From: Polychytrium aggregatum
Lineage: Eukaryota; Chytridiomycota; Chytridiomycetes; Polychytriales
Length of the DNA: 64,000 nucleotides
Assembly (NCBI RefSeq): GCF_025602895.1
Contig: NW_026516209.1
Span: 992,001 to 1,056,000 of the forward strand
Direction: 5' to 3'
Part shown: positions 1 through 9,139 of the stretch, piece after piece
Numbering within the stretch: the first letter of the stretch is position 1
How the letters are laid out: each line of letters opens with the position of its first letter
Notes under the pieces: model-generated
Told to the model about the DNA's origin: nothing
The model's input: only the letters and a program-made list of their open reading frames with translations
The model's database searches: none
Made by a program: the position numbers and the translations under genes

Positions 1-47
1 ACTAACACGAATACGCACACGCACACGCGCAATCGCTTGCCCACCAG

Positions 48-701
48 GCCACCAGCCCCGAGTTCAAGCAGTATCAAGCTGATGTCTTGAAGAATGCCAA
101 GACCCTGGAGAGCGCTTTCCGCCGTTTGGGCTACGACATGGTCGCCGGCGGCACCGACACCCACCTGCTCCTGCTCGACCTCCGCTCCAAGAAGATTGAT
201 GGTGCCCGTGTCGAGCGCATCCTCGAGCTGGTCAACATTGCCGCCAACAAGAACACCGTTCCTGGCGACAAGTCTGCCCTGGTCCCCGGCGGCCTGAGAC
301 TGGGTGCTCCTGCTATGACCACGCGTGGCCTGGTCGAGGCAGACTTTGATGTCATTGCCAAGCTCGTCGATCGTGCCATCCAGCTGACAATCCAGCTGAA
401 CGCACAAGCCCCCGGTACGTATCCACCAGCGCAATATGTGGACGAAAAGAGAGATGGGGAATATGAACCTACTTGGAGATTGAAATCACAACCATGCTTC
501 CCCGGCGGCGATGTTCCCCTGACCCTTGCTGCTTGTTCTTGTCCCTCCTTCGCAGGCACCAAGCTCAAGGACTTCAAGGCCCATATTGGCGACGGCGCCA
601 AGTTTGCTGAGATCGCAGCCCTCAAGAAGGAGGTTGTCGAGTTTGCCCGCCGCTTCCCCACTATTGGCTTTGATGAGGCTGGCATGAAGTACTCGTCCTA
701 A
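48..701 (+). CDS. SHM: Serine hydroxymethyltransferase, C-terminal part (5' end outside window)
   Basis: SHMT is the PLP enzyme that converts serine and tetrahydrofolate to glycine and methylene-THF. The visible part is the C-terminal small domain, with recognisable blocks SPEFKQYQ, GYDMVAGGTDTHLLLLDLR, NKNTVPGD, GGLRLGAPAMTTRG and the terminal FPTIGF. Two exons are seen, 48-414 and 556-701, ending in TAA. The intron at 415-555 (GTACGT...TTCGCAG) is 141 nt, in frame and free of stops, so a naive ORF reads through it, but SHMTs lack that insert. The first visible exon starts at an acceptor (CACCAG at 42-47) preceded by ACTAAC at 1-6, a branch-site match. The PLP lysine lies upstream of the window. 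Whether it is the cytosolic or mitochondrial isozyme cannot be told from this fragment. Confidence 0.95.
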   Translation, partial: ATSPEFKQYQADVLKNAKTLESAFRRLGYDMVAGGTDTHLLLLDLRSKKIDGARVERILELVNIAANKNTVPGDKSALVPGGLRLGAPAMTTRGLVEADFDVIAKLVDRAIQLTIQLNAQAPGTYPPAQYVDEKRDGEYEPTWRLKSQPCFPGGDVPLTLAACSCPSFAGTKLKDFKAHIGDGAKFAEIAALKKEVVEFARRFPTIGFDEAGMKYSS

Positions 702-1041
702 ATGCTCTGTTGCCGTCGTTGGGAGCCTGGAGCCTCACGGGCCGGCATTCCATACATATTTCCATACACATGCTCCTTCAACACCCGCGACGTAGGCCCT
801 CGTTGGTCGTGTACACACTGGATATACGCATGTGTGGACCCTTGGCTCCGCATGCTCTAGAAGACAGGTTGTCCTAATTGCTTTGGGGCGAGACGTGATC
901 GAGAGAAGGGGGAAACTAGGCAGGATGTATTTCGGCGCTCGACACGACAAGATCTCAAGACTCAGAGCTATGCTGGTTCTGCCGTCATTGTGGGTCAACA
1001 GAGTCCAAAACCCAGAGGCAATCAATGCTCAAGCGCGCTGC

Positions 1042-2250
1042 TCATGGCTGCCTCTCTAGATGCTGCTCGACGATCTGGCCGAGCCGCTCGCTAAAGAGCT
1101 TGTTGATCCGGGGTCGGACATGCAGGTCGTCGATAAAGACGCTGCCCTTGCCGCGGACCTTGATTTCCTCCTCCAGGGTCTCCCAGATGCGCATGACGGC
1201 AATGTTGCTGAGAGAAGCATTGCGGAAGACCTCAAAGACAGGCTCGTCGTGGTGGACGGACTTTGTTCCCGAGTGGTCGGGGGTGGTTTGGCGCCAAACG
1301 ATGAGGGTGTCGGGGGCATATCGGGCAAACTGCACCAGCGAGCGTGCGGCCTTGACCTTGTCGCCGTCGTGGATGCCAAAGTTGAAGTAGATGATTAGAC
1401 CGGGCCCGTAGCGGCGGCGCAGGTTGCCGAGCAGGCCGGGGATGGTGTCGCACCATTCCGGATCGCTATCAAAGTAGGGCGAGATGAGCTCGGGGAAGGC
1501 CCGGCCTTTGATGTGGCAGATGCCGTTGTCGTTGAACATGGTGTGGTAGACGAGCGGCGGCCGGTTGGGCATCTGGAAGTATCGGTTCTCGATGATCTTA
1601 CGGGTGGTGTCGGGTTGGAAATCGACCTCGCGGACACAGTCACAGATGGCGTATCCCCGCAGCAGCTCGGTGGTGCCGCTGTAGTAATCTCGCCAGCTGC
1701 TCCAGGCAGGCATGTAGGCGACGTCTCGACCGCCATCGGGCCGCGACTCCTCGTGCTGCCAGTAGCCGTTGGCCAGCCGGAAGGCCAGCGAAACAAACTG
1801 GTAGCGCATCGTGCTGTCACCGATAAAGACGATGGGACGTCTACGAGTCCAGCCCAAGCCATCGGCGTTGAGGTCCGGGGTGGGCGCATCGTGCTTGTGC
1901 TCTATCCTGTCATCTTGGGTCTCGGAGCCGCCGTCGGGGATCTCCTCGTTCTCAGTTTCGTTCTCAGATTCGGATTCGGATTCGGATTCGGATTCGGATT
2001 CAGACTGGGACCCGTCGTCGTTTTGGACAAAATCATCGAAGCCGTTCGTGGGCTGTGGTCTGGGGATGCCGTCGGTGACATACAGCTGCTGATTGGCACT
2101 GTCGACGCTCTCGGTCGAGACAGCCGCCGATTGGGTCTGCAGCCGAGTTTGCAGAAGGAGAAGGAAGGACGAGCCGAGGAGCACGATGGAGGCAAAGAGC
2201 AGGACAAACCTCCAGAAGGAGGACTCGCCTAGCTTTGAGGGCAGGACCAT
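1042..2250 (-). CDS. Type II membrane PC-esterase/TBL-like SGNH hydrolase
   Basis: This single-exon gene codes for 402 residues if started at the ATG at 2250, which has the context GCCATGG. An ORF extends further upstream to 2436 but adds only a basic, low-quality stretch. Residues about 14-34 form one membrane anchor, then comes a Ser/Glu repeat (about 81-101) and a lumenal domain. That domain holds VFIGDSTMRYQF (Gly144-Asp145-Ser146), the GDS motif with the R of trichome-birefringence-like/PC-esterase proteins, and near the end DDLH (Asp374, His377), the matching D-x-x-H. Members of this family transfer or remove O-acetyl groups on glycans in the Golgi, and a role in cell-wall or glycoprotein acetylation is inferred. 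It is convergent with the SHMT gene. The substrate cannot be read from sequence. Confidence 0.7.
   Translation of the reverse strand: MVLPSKLGESSFWRFVLLFASIVLLGSSFLLLLQTRLQTQSAAVSTESVDSANQQLYVTDGIPRPQPTNGFDDFVQNDDGSQSESESESESESESENETENEEIPDGGSETQDDRIEHKHDAPTPDLNADGLGWTRRRPIVFIGDSTMRYQFVSLAFRLANGYWQHEESRPDGGRDVAYMPAWSSWRDYYSGTTELLRGYAICDCVREVDFQPDTTRKIIENRYFQMPNRPPLVYHTMFNDNGICHIKGRAFPELISPYFDSDPEWCDTIPGLLGNLRRRYGPGLIIYFNFGIHDGDKVKAARSLVQFARYAPDTLIVWRQTTPDHSGTKSVHHDEPVFEVFRNASLSNIAVMRIWETLEEEIKVRGKGSVFIDDLHVRPRINKLFSERLGQIVEQHLERQP
1961..2006. repeat. Coding hexanucleotide repeat (Ser-Glu tract)
   Basis: About seven TCGGAT/TCAGAT-type hexamers run in tandem and stay in frame on the minus strand, where they encode alternating Ser and Glu in the stem region of the PC-esterase-like protein. 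Hexamer slippage would change length without shifting frame. Confidence 0.85.
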
Positions 2251-2627
2251 GGCGATGCAGCGAGACCGAGGGGGGATGGATGTTGGTGCGGCAGCAGCAG
2301 GCCGAAGCGAGGAGACGGGCAAGATGGAGGACCGGCAGAGCAGCCCGAGGACAGGCCGCCAGCGGCGCCGAAGCGGAACGTTCGACAGCCACGTGGGCAG
2401 CACAGCCAGCCAATCGCCGCGGGGGGTGCCCGTCACGCGCGCTTGGCAAGGCCTGTGTTTGTGTGCCGAGATTAGGCTTTGTGCGGCTTTCCGTCACGAC
2501 AGCCGAAACAATCATGGACAAACCCGGATGGCTGGAACATTCGTGTTGTGGGGACTGATGGCCGACCAACTGCACTCTCCCCTGCGTCGCCTTTGGCCGG
2601 TCGAGCAATGCGGTGCCCCCCCCCGCC

Positions 2628-3453
2628 TCACGGGCTGATGCCGCCCTTGGAGCCAGGCTTGTCGTCGCCGTGCGATTCTTGGCTCGACTCTTTCCGCAGC
2701 GGAACGCCGCCCACCGTCACAATCGTCCCTGGAGAGTTCTCTGCCGATGTCCGCTTGATTGCGCTGTCGTCCAGGGCGCTGGCTGCAGGCTCGTCGGCCC
2801 TGTCGCCCATCACCGCAACCCGCGACACAGCCGCGAATGTGGCATGGCCCTTGCGGATTGTGATTTTGATGTGTCGCGTTGGCTGCGTGGGCGCCGAGGG
2901 GATACTGAAGGTTGCCGTTTGGCCAAACACTGGCCGCTCGACATCCTCGAGGTCTTGGCTGAACGACTTTGCGCTTTCATCGACGGAGGGGTTGAGGTTG
3001 AGCAACGACGCCGAGTACAACGAGATTTGGATACTCGCGACTTTGATCGTCAGATCCCGCAGCGAGGAGCCCAGACCACAAAGGACGTTAGCTCGCTTTG
3101 CGTGTGTGCTGTACATGGCCGATGGGAGATAGCCACTAGTCGGCCTCAACAGAGACGGGGGAGTCGATGCATGGCAGCCCTCTCACAAACATGCAACAGA
3201 CCGGCAATTATGTCCCTCGCCTCCTCGCTTGCTGATCGCACCCCCCACCTCGTGTGCTCGTGAGAGTCAGCTTCTTGACATGCACAGCGTACGGCAGTGA
3301 CACGACAATGCTTTGCGGGAACATTCCCGTCGTCATCCAAAATGTCTTGGCGCTACCGTCGATAACGTTCTCTGGAGGGAATCGCGGGTCGACGGAACTG
3401 GCCAGGGCGATGCGGCCCGAGAGCGCGTGGTTGGTCGGCAGTCCGGTGGCCAT
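2628..3453 (-). CDS. IFT25: Intraflagellar transport protein IFT25 (HSPB11-like)
   Basis: IFT25 pairs with IFT27 in the IFT-B complex that moves cargo along flagellar microtubules. The first exon (3249-3453) has the family core: ALASS, FPPENVIDG, then TFWMTTGMFPQ, very close to animal IFT25/HSPB11 (discoidin-like jelly-roll fold). The remaining strands lie at 2628-3149 (SLRDLTIKV, FSQDLEDVERPVFGQ, HIKITIRKGHATFAAVSRVAVMG), followed by a Ser/Lys-rich tail and TGA. The intron between the two blocks uses a GT donor near 3248 (or 3245), but its acceptor is not resolved. A second intron of 61 nt at 2974-3034 is likely, because removing it restores the usual spacing. Presence of this gene implies a flagellated organism. 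Confidence 0.85.
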
Positions 3454-4793
3454 GTGGACGAGCAGGAGACTGGGATGATGGAGATTGTGTGGTGACGGAG
3501 CGCGAGAAACAAAGTTGGGAACCCAGTCGATTGCAGCGATGTGATGGCGAGCCGATCAGCTGCAAAGACAGGCTTTGGACCAACAGACCCCAGGGGCGCG
3601 CGAGGCATGCAGTTGCGCGCGAAAAGCAGCCCGCAGCCGACCGAGTGCGAGTCGCTGAGACGCCCGCTTTGGCTCGAGCCCTGGGACGCTGGCACCATGC
3701 ACAGCGCACGAGCGTATGCGCAACATCCACAGCATGTCCAGCGTATCCGCACCACCGCACCACCGCACCACCGCACCACCGCACCACCGCATCGCATCGC
3801 CCAGCGACCCCTGGCCGTGCATCGCCCTGCCGACGCGCTTCCATGCCCCATCAGCCGGCCAAGCCACACCCAGCCACGTCCCCAACCAGCCCGGCGCTGC
3901 AGCCAATCAGCGGCCGGCTGCCCCCGTTGGTCGCGTCGTTTTTTTTCGCAACTGGAATTTTTTTTCTGTGTCGCCCGCGGCACCACGAACATACCCTGAC
4001 CGGCTTTGGGCCAGGCATCCTTGCGTTTCCCAGGTCCCCCCCCCTCGAGCCATGCGGTTATAGCTTGCTTACGGGTTATAGCGGCAGCACAGCAGGTAGG
4101 CCCTTGCCCCCTCCTTTCTCCCAGTAATGCCGGCCGCTCCCAGAGGGATTGGTTGCTCGTCGGGTGCCCCGCCACCAACCCGGGCTTTACTCATGGGATG
4201 TGCCCCAGCGCCATGCTGCTGCCAGGGGCCTCCTGCACACGACCATTCGTTCGCTCGACTCCATTGCTGCGTTTGAATGATGTGCATTTGCAACGGCCAG
4301 AGCCGCCAACTCACGTCTACAGACCCTGGACGTCTGGGCTCGGCCACCATCGGCTGTGGGTCGCGACTCTTGTCTCGGCAGGCATGGTCGTCCGCGAGAT
4401 GCTGTGTATCGCCGTTACTCTGCTGGGATGGGCATCCCATCTCTCAGTCGCCCTAGCAGGCTCATTGCTTCGTGGCCTGTCCTGACGCCGCGACGCCGCT
4501 CTACCGTGGCTCTGGGATGCCATTCCCTTCCACATCCCTTTCAAGTGCAGATACTTGTTCATCCTCCATCGCGAGTCTTCCCAACCATCGACACGACGAG
4601 AGTCTACCCCTGCTGCAGATTACATCACCAACCCCGGTCTGCAACCTATACCAGAGCCACTCCAGCTCGCACTGCACTGCTTCTGCTCTGTTTCCAAATA
4701 TCAACTCGTCTCGTACCGAATTCCCCAAGCAACTTGCGCCACTGCTGTAATTGTCATTGTCGCTCGCTCGGCCAAGTTCGCCCTCTCGTCAGC
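3454..4793. other. Divergent intergenic region between IFT25 and the SWIRM gene
   Basis: No convincing gene is seen over 1.34 kb. It contains the tandem CACCACCGC tract (3750-3790), a T-run near 3940-3965, and pyrimidine-rich sequence at 4480-4790 that probably forms the promoter and 5' UTR of the SWIRM gene. Open frames here do not look like protein. Confidence 0.6.
3750..3790. repeat. CACCACCG tandem repeat
   Basis: Five tandem copies of an 8-base CACCACCG unit lie in intergenic DNA upstream of both IFT25 and the SWIRM gene. It is a short minisatellite with no coding sense in either neighbour. Confidence 0.9.
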
Positions 4794-6108
4794 ATGACCG
4801 ATACCAACTGCTGTTTGGATACTCCCATGAGCCCCGTTCTTTCGCCCTCGTCCATCGACGCCCCCGACTCCTTCGCCAAGGGTGCCGCATCACTCTCCTC
4901 GCCGCCGCTATCACCAAGGCGCTCCGTCCTGGGTGACGACGACCTGGGCTTTGGCCACGCGCGCCAGCAGTCATCGCGCAAGTCAACGAACCCGTCTCGG
5001 TCGGCCCAGTCGTCGTCACTGGGATGTCTCGTTGAGCCCGGGTTGCAGGACCGCGTCTTCAAACTAGACGTCTACGACGCATATCTGCGCCATCCTCGAC
5101 AGCTCTTCAAGATGGGCAAGGCCGAGCTGCCCAACGCCAAGTTCCAGCGCCTCGCCAGTCGCCCAAAGAGCAGCGGTCGGCTCACCCGGCTCGCTGAGAT
5201 TGAGCGGAGAAAGCGAGAAGCCCAAGCGACTCTTCCAGCCGTCGTACCGGCAGTGCCTGTCGCCCTTGCCGCCCCAGCTCTGCCTTCAGTCCCAGCATCG
5301 GTGGCAGTCCTCGGATCACCACCAGCGCCAGTACCAGCGCTTATATTGGCATCGACAGTGAGCGAGTACCCCTCGGCTCCGAATACCCCCAAAGCTGTGG
5401 ATGCACCTGCGGTCGACTCCGAGAAGAAGATCCGTACGTATTTGACCAAAGGCAAGGCCAAGGCGCAGAAGGGCCACAAGCAGATTGCCGAAATCGTCTC
5501 CGACCTGGTGAACAGCGACTGCCCGTTGTTCAACATGGACGACTTTGCAAATACCTCTGGAGCACCTGTCGTCTACTACAAAGGTGAGCTTGCGGCGGAT
5601 GTACCGCCACTGGGTTGCTCGCTGGATCCTGCGCGTGACGTGCCCCCGAGCTCGTGGTGTTGGTGCCTTTTGGATTCCGTGCGGACACGCAATCACACAG
5701 CTCAGCCTCCTCCCACCTGCTCACCTTCATAATCCACCTACTCGCCTTCACAACCCTCTCTGTCGGCCTCGTCCGCGCGTGTGTGCTCACTCATCTACGT
5801 GCCTGCACCTCCCAGCCACCACCGCAACTCCATTCGAGATCGAGATCAACGCCGAGGGCTACGACCAACTGACATTCGAGGAAATCCGCACCTGCGAAGC
5901 GCTGCGGATCCAGCCGCCGATGTATTTCCACATCAAGCGCACCATGCTCACCGCCGTCCACACCATCGGCCCGTTCCGCAAGCGCGACGCTCAGGACTGG
6001 TTCCGAATCGACGTCAACAAGACCAACAAGCTCTATGACTGGTTCCAGGCTCTTGGATGGATCCCGCAGTGGTCCTTTGATGAGCGCCGGGGCCGTCGGA
6101 CGACCTGA
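4794..6108 (+). CDS. SWIRM-domain protein, Fun19/Laf2-like
   Basis: Two exons (4794-5583, 5816-6108) give 360 residues. The start ATG at 4794 is the first good methionine after a long pyrimidine-rich leader. The N-terminal 260 residues are Ser/Pro/Ala-rich with basic patches. They contain a short conserved-looking block (DAYLRHPRQLFKMGKAELP) and end in a charged helix region. The C-terminal 90 residues are a SWIRM domain: LTFEEIRTCEALRIQP, KRTMLTAV, then GPFRKRDAQDWFRIDVNKT and LYDWFQALGW. This is the form found in yeast Fun19/Yor338w and fission yeast Laf1/Laf2 rather than in Swi3 or LSD1. Family members are nuclear and chromatin linked, so a regulatory role is inferred. The GTGAGC donor and CCCAG acceptor keep the phase (GCC codon split 1+2). 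Confidence 0.85.
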
Positions 6109-6862
6109 ATGCTGGCGGCCGGCCTCCCAGCTACTTGGAGGGGTCGCGACGATGTGATATCAAGGGCATTGTCGTCCCCGAACACCGCTGTCTCCGAGTG
6201 TCTCTCCTTTTCTACAGTGTCGTTGTGTCCAGCTCTGAATACAGCTTGTTCGGAACGAAACGAGGCAGAGTGCCTCCGAGTGTCTCTCTCAGCGATCTGT
6301 CGCTCCGATGGCCAGGCCACAGGATTGTCCTCCAATCTTTTGACGGCGATCCAGTGGTTTGGCTGAGCACTTCTAGCCGATGTCCTGTGGAGATGGTCGG
6401 CAGGCAGTGATGTCGCAATGCGGAAGTGTGCACGCACTTGACCATCTGGACGTGTCGATATGATTCAGGTTGGCTGTCTTCTGGCTGGCCACATACTGGG
6501 AAACCGGATTCGAACCCAGCCCCACAGCCACACGTGACAGATATGCTGCGCCACACGCTCATGGGCAGCAGCGCGGCCCACAGCGACTGCTGCACACCCG
6601 CCCGCGCCCGCTGATTGGCTGTCCTGCTTCTGAGCCAAAGCCATCGCACGAAAAAAACGCAGGTCGATCGTTGGGCCAGCGCTGCCGACCATCTCGCACC
6701 GAAAGCCCCCAGCCAGCGCTGCCGATCTGCACGCCTCCGCTGCATCCCGCCGGCCTGTCTCTGCCCGTCCCACCCAAGCCCCAGCCGATCCACTGTATCG
6801 GTGTGCTCCCAGATCCGTAGTACCGCAGCCCAGCAACCGCACAACCGCACAACCGTTCTGTC
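6109..6862. other. Intergenic region between SWIRM and mL40 genes
   Basis: No protein gene is supported. The only structured signal is a tRNA-promoter-like segment on the minus strand near 6480-6555 (listed separately). The last 200 bases are C-rich and probably include the mL40 promoter. Confidence 0.5.
6480..6555 (-). other. tRNA-like segment with A-box and B-box matches (degenerate)
   Basis: On the minus strand a perfect B-box, GGTTCGAATCC (complement of 6506-6516), follows about 30 nt after TGGCGCAGC, which fits an A-box. The T-arm stem around the B-box does not pair well (only the two innermost pairs), and I cannot fold a regular anticodon arm. It may be a tRNA relic, the head of a tRNA-derived SINE, or chance. 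It is not called as a functional tRNA. Confidence 0.25.
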
Positions 6863-7357
6863 ATGTCCCTTTCCCAAGCTCTGCGATCCCGGCTCTCGGC
6901 AGTATCGAGCATGACCTCGTGCCGAGCCGGCCCTGTTCAGCTTGTGTGCTCGGTACGCCATGCACGAGCACCGACGACATCCAAGCCTACTGAGAGGAAA
7001 GGCTCGGACGCTGTCGACAAACGATACCAGGTCGTCAAAGAGATCCTCTACGGCGAGCGATTCAAGCGAGCGCCCTCCGAGGTGGATCCCCAACTCGAGC
7101 AGGGGGAAGAAGACCGTCTCGAGATAATCGAGCGCATGTGGGCGTACGAGAAGCAGCAGGAGGCTGTGCGCCAGGTCGAGGAACTGAAGCAAAAGTACGT
7201 TGCCATGCGGCTAGCCATGGAGGAGCTGGAGAAAACCGACGCTCGCCTCTTCCAGGAAGCCACCAAGACAAGCGACGATCTGGTCATGTTCCCGAAGCGC
7301 ATGAAGATCCCGACCCTGACCCCACCCATCGGTGGCTGGGACCACAAGCCGAATTGA
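6863..7357 (+). CDS. MRPL40: Mitochondrial large-subunit ribosomal protein mL40
   Basis: This intronless 164-residue protein begins with a basic, Ser/Arg/Ala-rich stretch without acidic residues (MSLSQALRSRLSAVSS...), typical of a mitochondrial presequence, and a run like VRHARAPT where processing could occur. The body is a long charged helix (ERMWAYEKQQEAVRQVEELKQ...), then LFQEATKTSDDLVMFP and the end TLTPPIGGWD, which corresponds to the TPPIPGY tail of mL40/MRPL28 proteins. mL40 is a structural protein of the mitoribosomal large subunit. The ATG at 6863 is the only start that gives the presequence. An AATAAA follows the stop by about 200 nt. Confidence 0.8.
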   Translation: MSLSQALRSRLSAVSSMTSCRAGPVQLVCSVRHARAPTTSKPTERKGSDAVDKRYQVVKEILYGERFKRAPSEVDPQLEQGEEDRLEIIERMWAYEKQQEAVRQVEELKQKYVAMRLAMEELEKTDARLFQEATKTSDDLVMFPKRMKIPTLTPPIGGWDHKPN

Positions 7358-7562
7358 TGGACGGCCGAGCCTCGCCCAGACCTTGCTGGATCAGCGGGCT
7401 GAGGGGGGGGAGTGGAGTTCTGTTCCAGGACCATATTCTTATTTGCCCCATCCATCGCACCTTCCATCGTCCTGCACCCCGCCTCCTTGACTCGTGCCGT
7501 GACCCCGCTGCATGACTCTCCGGTCGATATCAGATGCCGCTCGCTCCCGGTGAAAATCCGTC

Positions 7563-7568
7563 AATAAA
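7563..7568 (+). promoter_or_regulatory. Polyadenylation signal AATAAA downstream of mL40
   Basis: A canonical AATAAA lies 206 nt after the mL40 stop codon and is followed by unremarkable sequence. It is the best candidate 3' end signal for that transcript. Confidence 0.4.
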
Positions 7569-7890
7569 GACAACCAAGCTGCGAGCCGGCACCCCTGCAT
7601 CTGCGCGTCGATTCAAATAGTAGAGTTGCAGCCACAGCGATGCTTGGGCACGGGGGGTTGTCATGAAGCACTTTCTATCGCCCGAGGTTCGGAAACGGCT
7701 TGGCCGGGTGCCTCGGGGAGAATCGGCTGGGCAAAATGATCGCATGTCGATGGGCGTCATGGGAACGGTGGTCTCCGAGAATCTTCCGCCGGCACCAGCG
7801 AGGGTAATCGTGATGGCAAATGACCCACCAACGTCACTTCATGACTCTGTCGGGAAGCTGCTGGAAGGATGCAGGGCGGAGAGATGACCG

Positions 7891-7923
7891 CCAATCAGAA
7901 AATGGGCGGGCTGTCCTATAAAA
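7891..7923 (+). promoter_or_regulatory. Core promoter: CCAAT, GC box and TATA
   Basis: CCAAT (7891-7895), GGGCGGG (7904-7910) and TATAAAA (7917-7923) lie in that order within 33 bases, and an ATG in perfect context (GCCATGGCC, 7958) begins 34 bases after the TATA box. The arrangement is that of a strong RNA polymerase II promoter with a very short leader. Confidence 0.6.
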
Positions 7924-7957
7924 CTGCCCCGCATCCCACCTCCGTCTCCATCCAGCC

Positions 7958-8278
7958 ATGGCCACCCTCAACTACATTGCCCAACTCATAAAGACCAATT
8001 GTCTCTTTCTCATGCCCGTTCTCAAGAACCCACATCTTGTCGATCCAAAGCCGGGCCACGAGGACACATCCGTGCCTTGCCCCAAGACCCATCCAACTTC
8101 AAGCGCCGGTGACAAGGACACCAAGCGAGCCTCGCCCGTCGCTCGGATGCACCCCCGACAGACCGGCCGGCTCCTGCGAGCCAGATCGAATGTACCCACT
8201 CGGACCGCCTCGAACAAGATCAGCCGCAGGCGGAGCGAGCCTCGCTTTGCGGCTCGAGGTCAAATGTTCCCGAACTAA
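7958..8278 (+). CDS. Hypothetical small basic protein behind a strong promoter
   Basis: The 106-codon frame starts at an ATG in ideal context directly behind the TATA-type promoter. The product begins with a hydrophobic stretch (about residues 2-22), then turns basic and Ser/Pro/Arg-rich, with no motif I recognise. The ORF might be shortened or lengthened by an unseen intron. The promoter supports transcription better than the protein itself supports coding, so an alternative is a non-coding or differently spliced transcript. Confidence 0.35.
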   Translation: MATLNYIAQLIKTNCLFLMPVLKNPHLVDPKPGHEDTSVPCPKTHPTSSAGDKDTKRASPVARMHPRQTGRLLRARSNVPTRTASNKISRRRSEPRFAARGQMFPN

Positions 8279-8730
8279 CCCTGCATCCAGCCATCGTTCG
8301 GCCGTGGCGGGGGAGTTGTTCTCACGACCTCTGTCGCTTACATTTCGCACCATCAATAGGCTGAATCTGATATAATACGCATGGTTGATCCAGATTTCGT
8401 AATACATTTCTTCCAAACTTGAACGTAAACGTAAAGCCCAGATATCAAGAGAGGCGTGATGGGCGAGTATATGACCGAACGAGTGGGGGCGCGGCTATGG
8501 CTATGGCTGGGGGGGAGATTGAGTAGTATAGGGGTATATCAGGAACTATACCGTTTTCGTCGGGGCGGGGGTGGAAGGGGGGGGGAGACGACAGCAACGG
8601 AATAGCTGTGGCAAAGGCGGTGAAGTAGGGTAGGATTGGCATAACCAAATAGAGGATGGTGGAAATAACGTGGTCGTAGGGTATGGCGGATATGGTGGGG
8701 ATGACAGAAGCTGGTGGGGATGGCTGGTGA

Positions 8731-8733
8731 TGG

Positions 8734-8816
<83 letters not shown>

Positions 8817-8882
8817 GTGATGGTGATGGTGATGGTGTTGTCGGTGTTGTCGGTGTTGTCGGTGTTGTCGGTGTTGTCGGTG
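8731..8882. repeat. (GAT)n microsatellite followed by GGTGTTGTC minisatellite
   Basis: From about 8735 to 8833 the sequence is a nearly pure ATG/TGA/GAT trinucleotide run that grades into GGTGAT hexamers. From 8834 to 8882 a 9-base unit GGTGTTGTC repeats about five times. Long open frames here (poly-Asp, poly-Met, poly-His) are products of the repeat, not genes. Confidence 0.9.
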
Positions 8883-9139
8883 TCGAGTCATTCGATGTTC
8901 TCTCGGTCGATCAGCATCAGCGATTGTTATGGACAACACTATTTGTGTATTGAATGTATTGGATGGATTGGATGTCAAATACAACATCATTCGGCAATTG
9001 CCGCTTTCTCGGGATCACTTGGCATGTCCGTTCTTTGGTAGCATGGTGTCTTGGATGGGTGTTGGCGGTACGGTTTGCTTGGCTGATCTAGCTAAGGTTC
9101 AGTGTTGCGAGTTGGTTGTTTGGGAGTGAAGCTTGGGAA

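Noticed and set aside
2251-2436. N-terminal extension of the PC-esterase-like protein
   Set aside because: The internal ATG at 2250 has ideal context and is followed directly by the membrane anchor; the extension is Arg/Pro-rich noise.
6480-6555. Functional tRNA gene
   Set aside because: T-stem pairs only at two positions and no anticodon arm can be drawn; kept only as a tRNA-like segment.
8445-8990. 181-codon minus-strand frame with a long histidine run
   Set aside because: It is the GAT trinucleotide and GGTGTTGTC arrays read in another frame; no start context, splice sites or flanking protein-like sequence.
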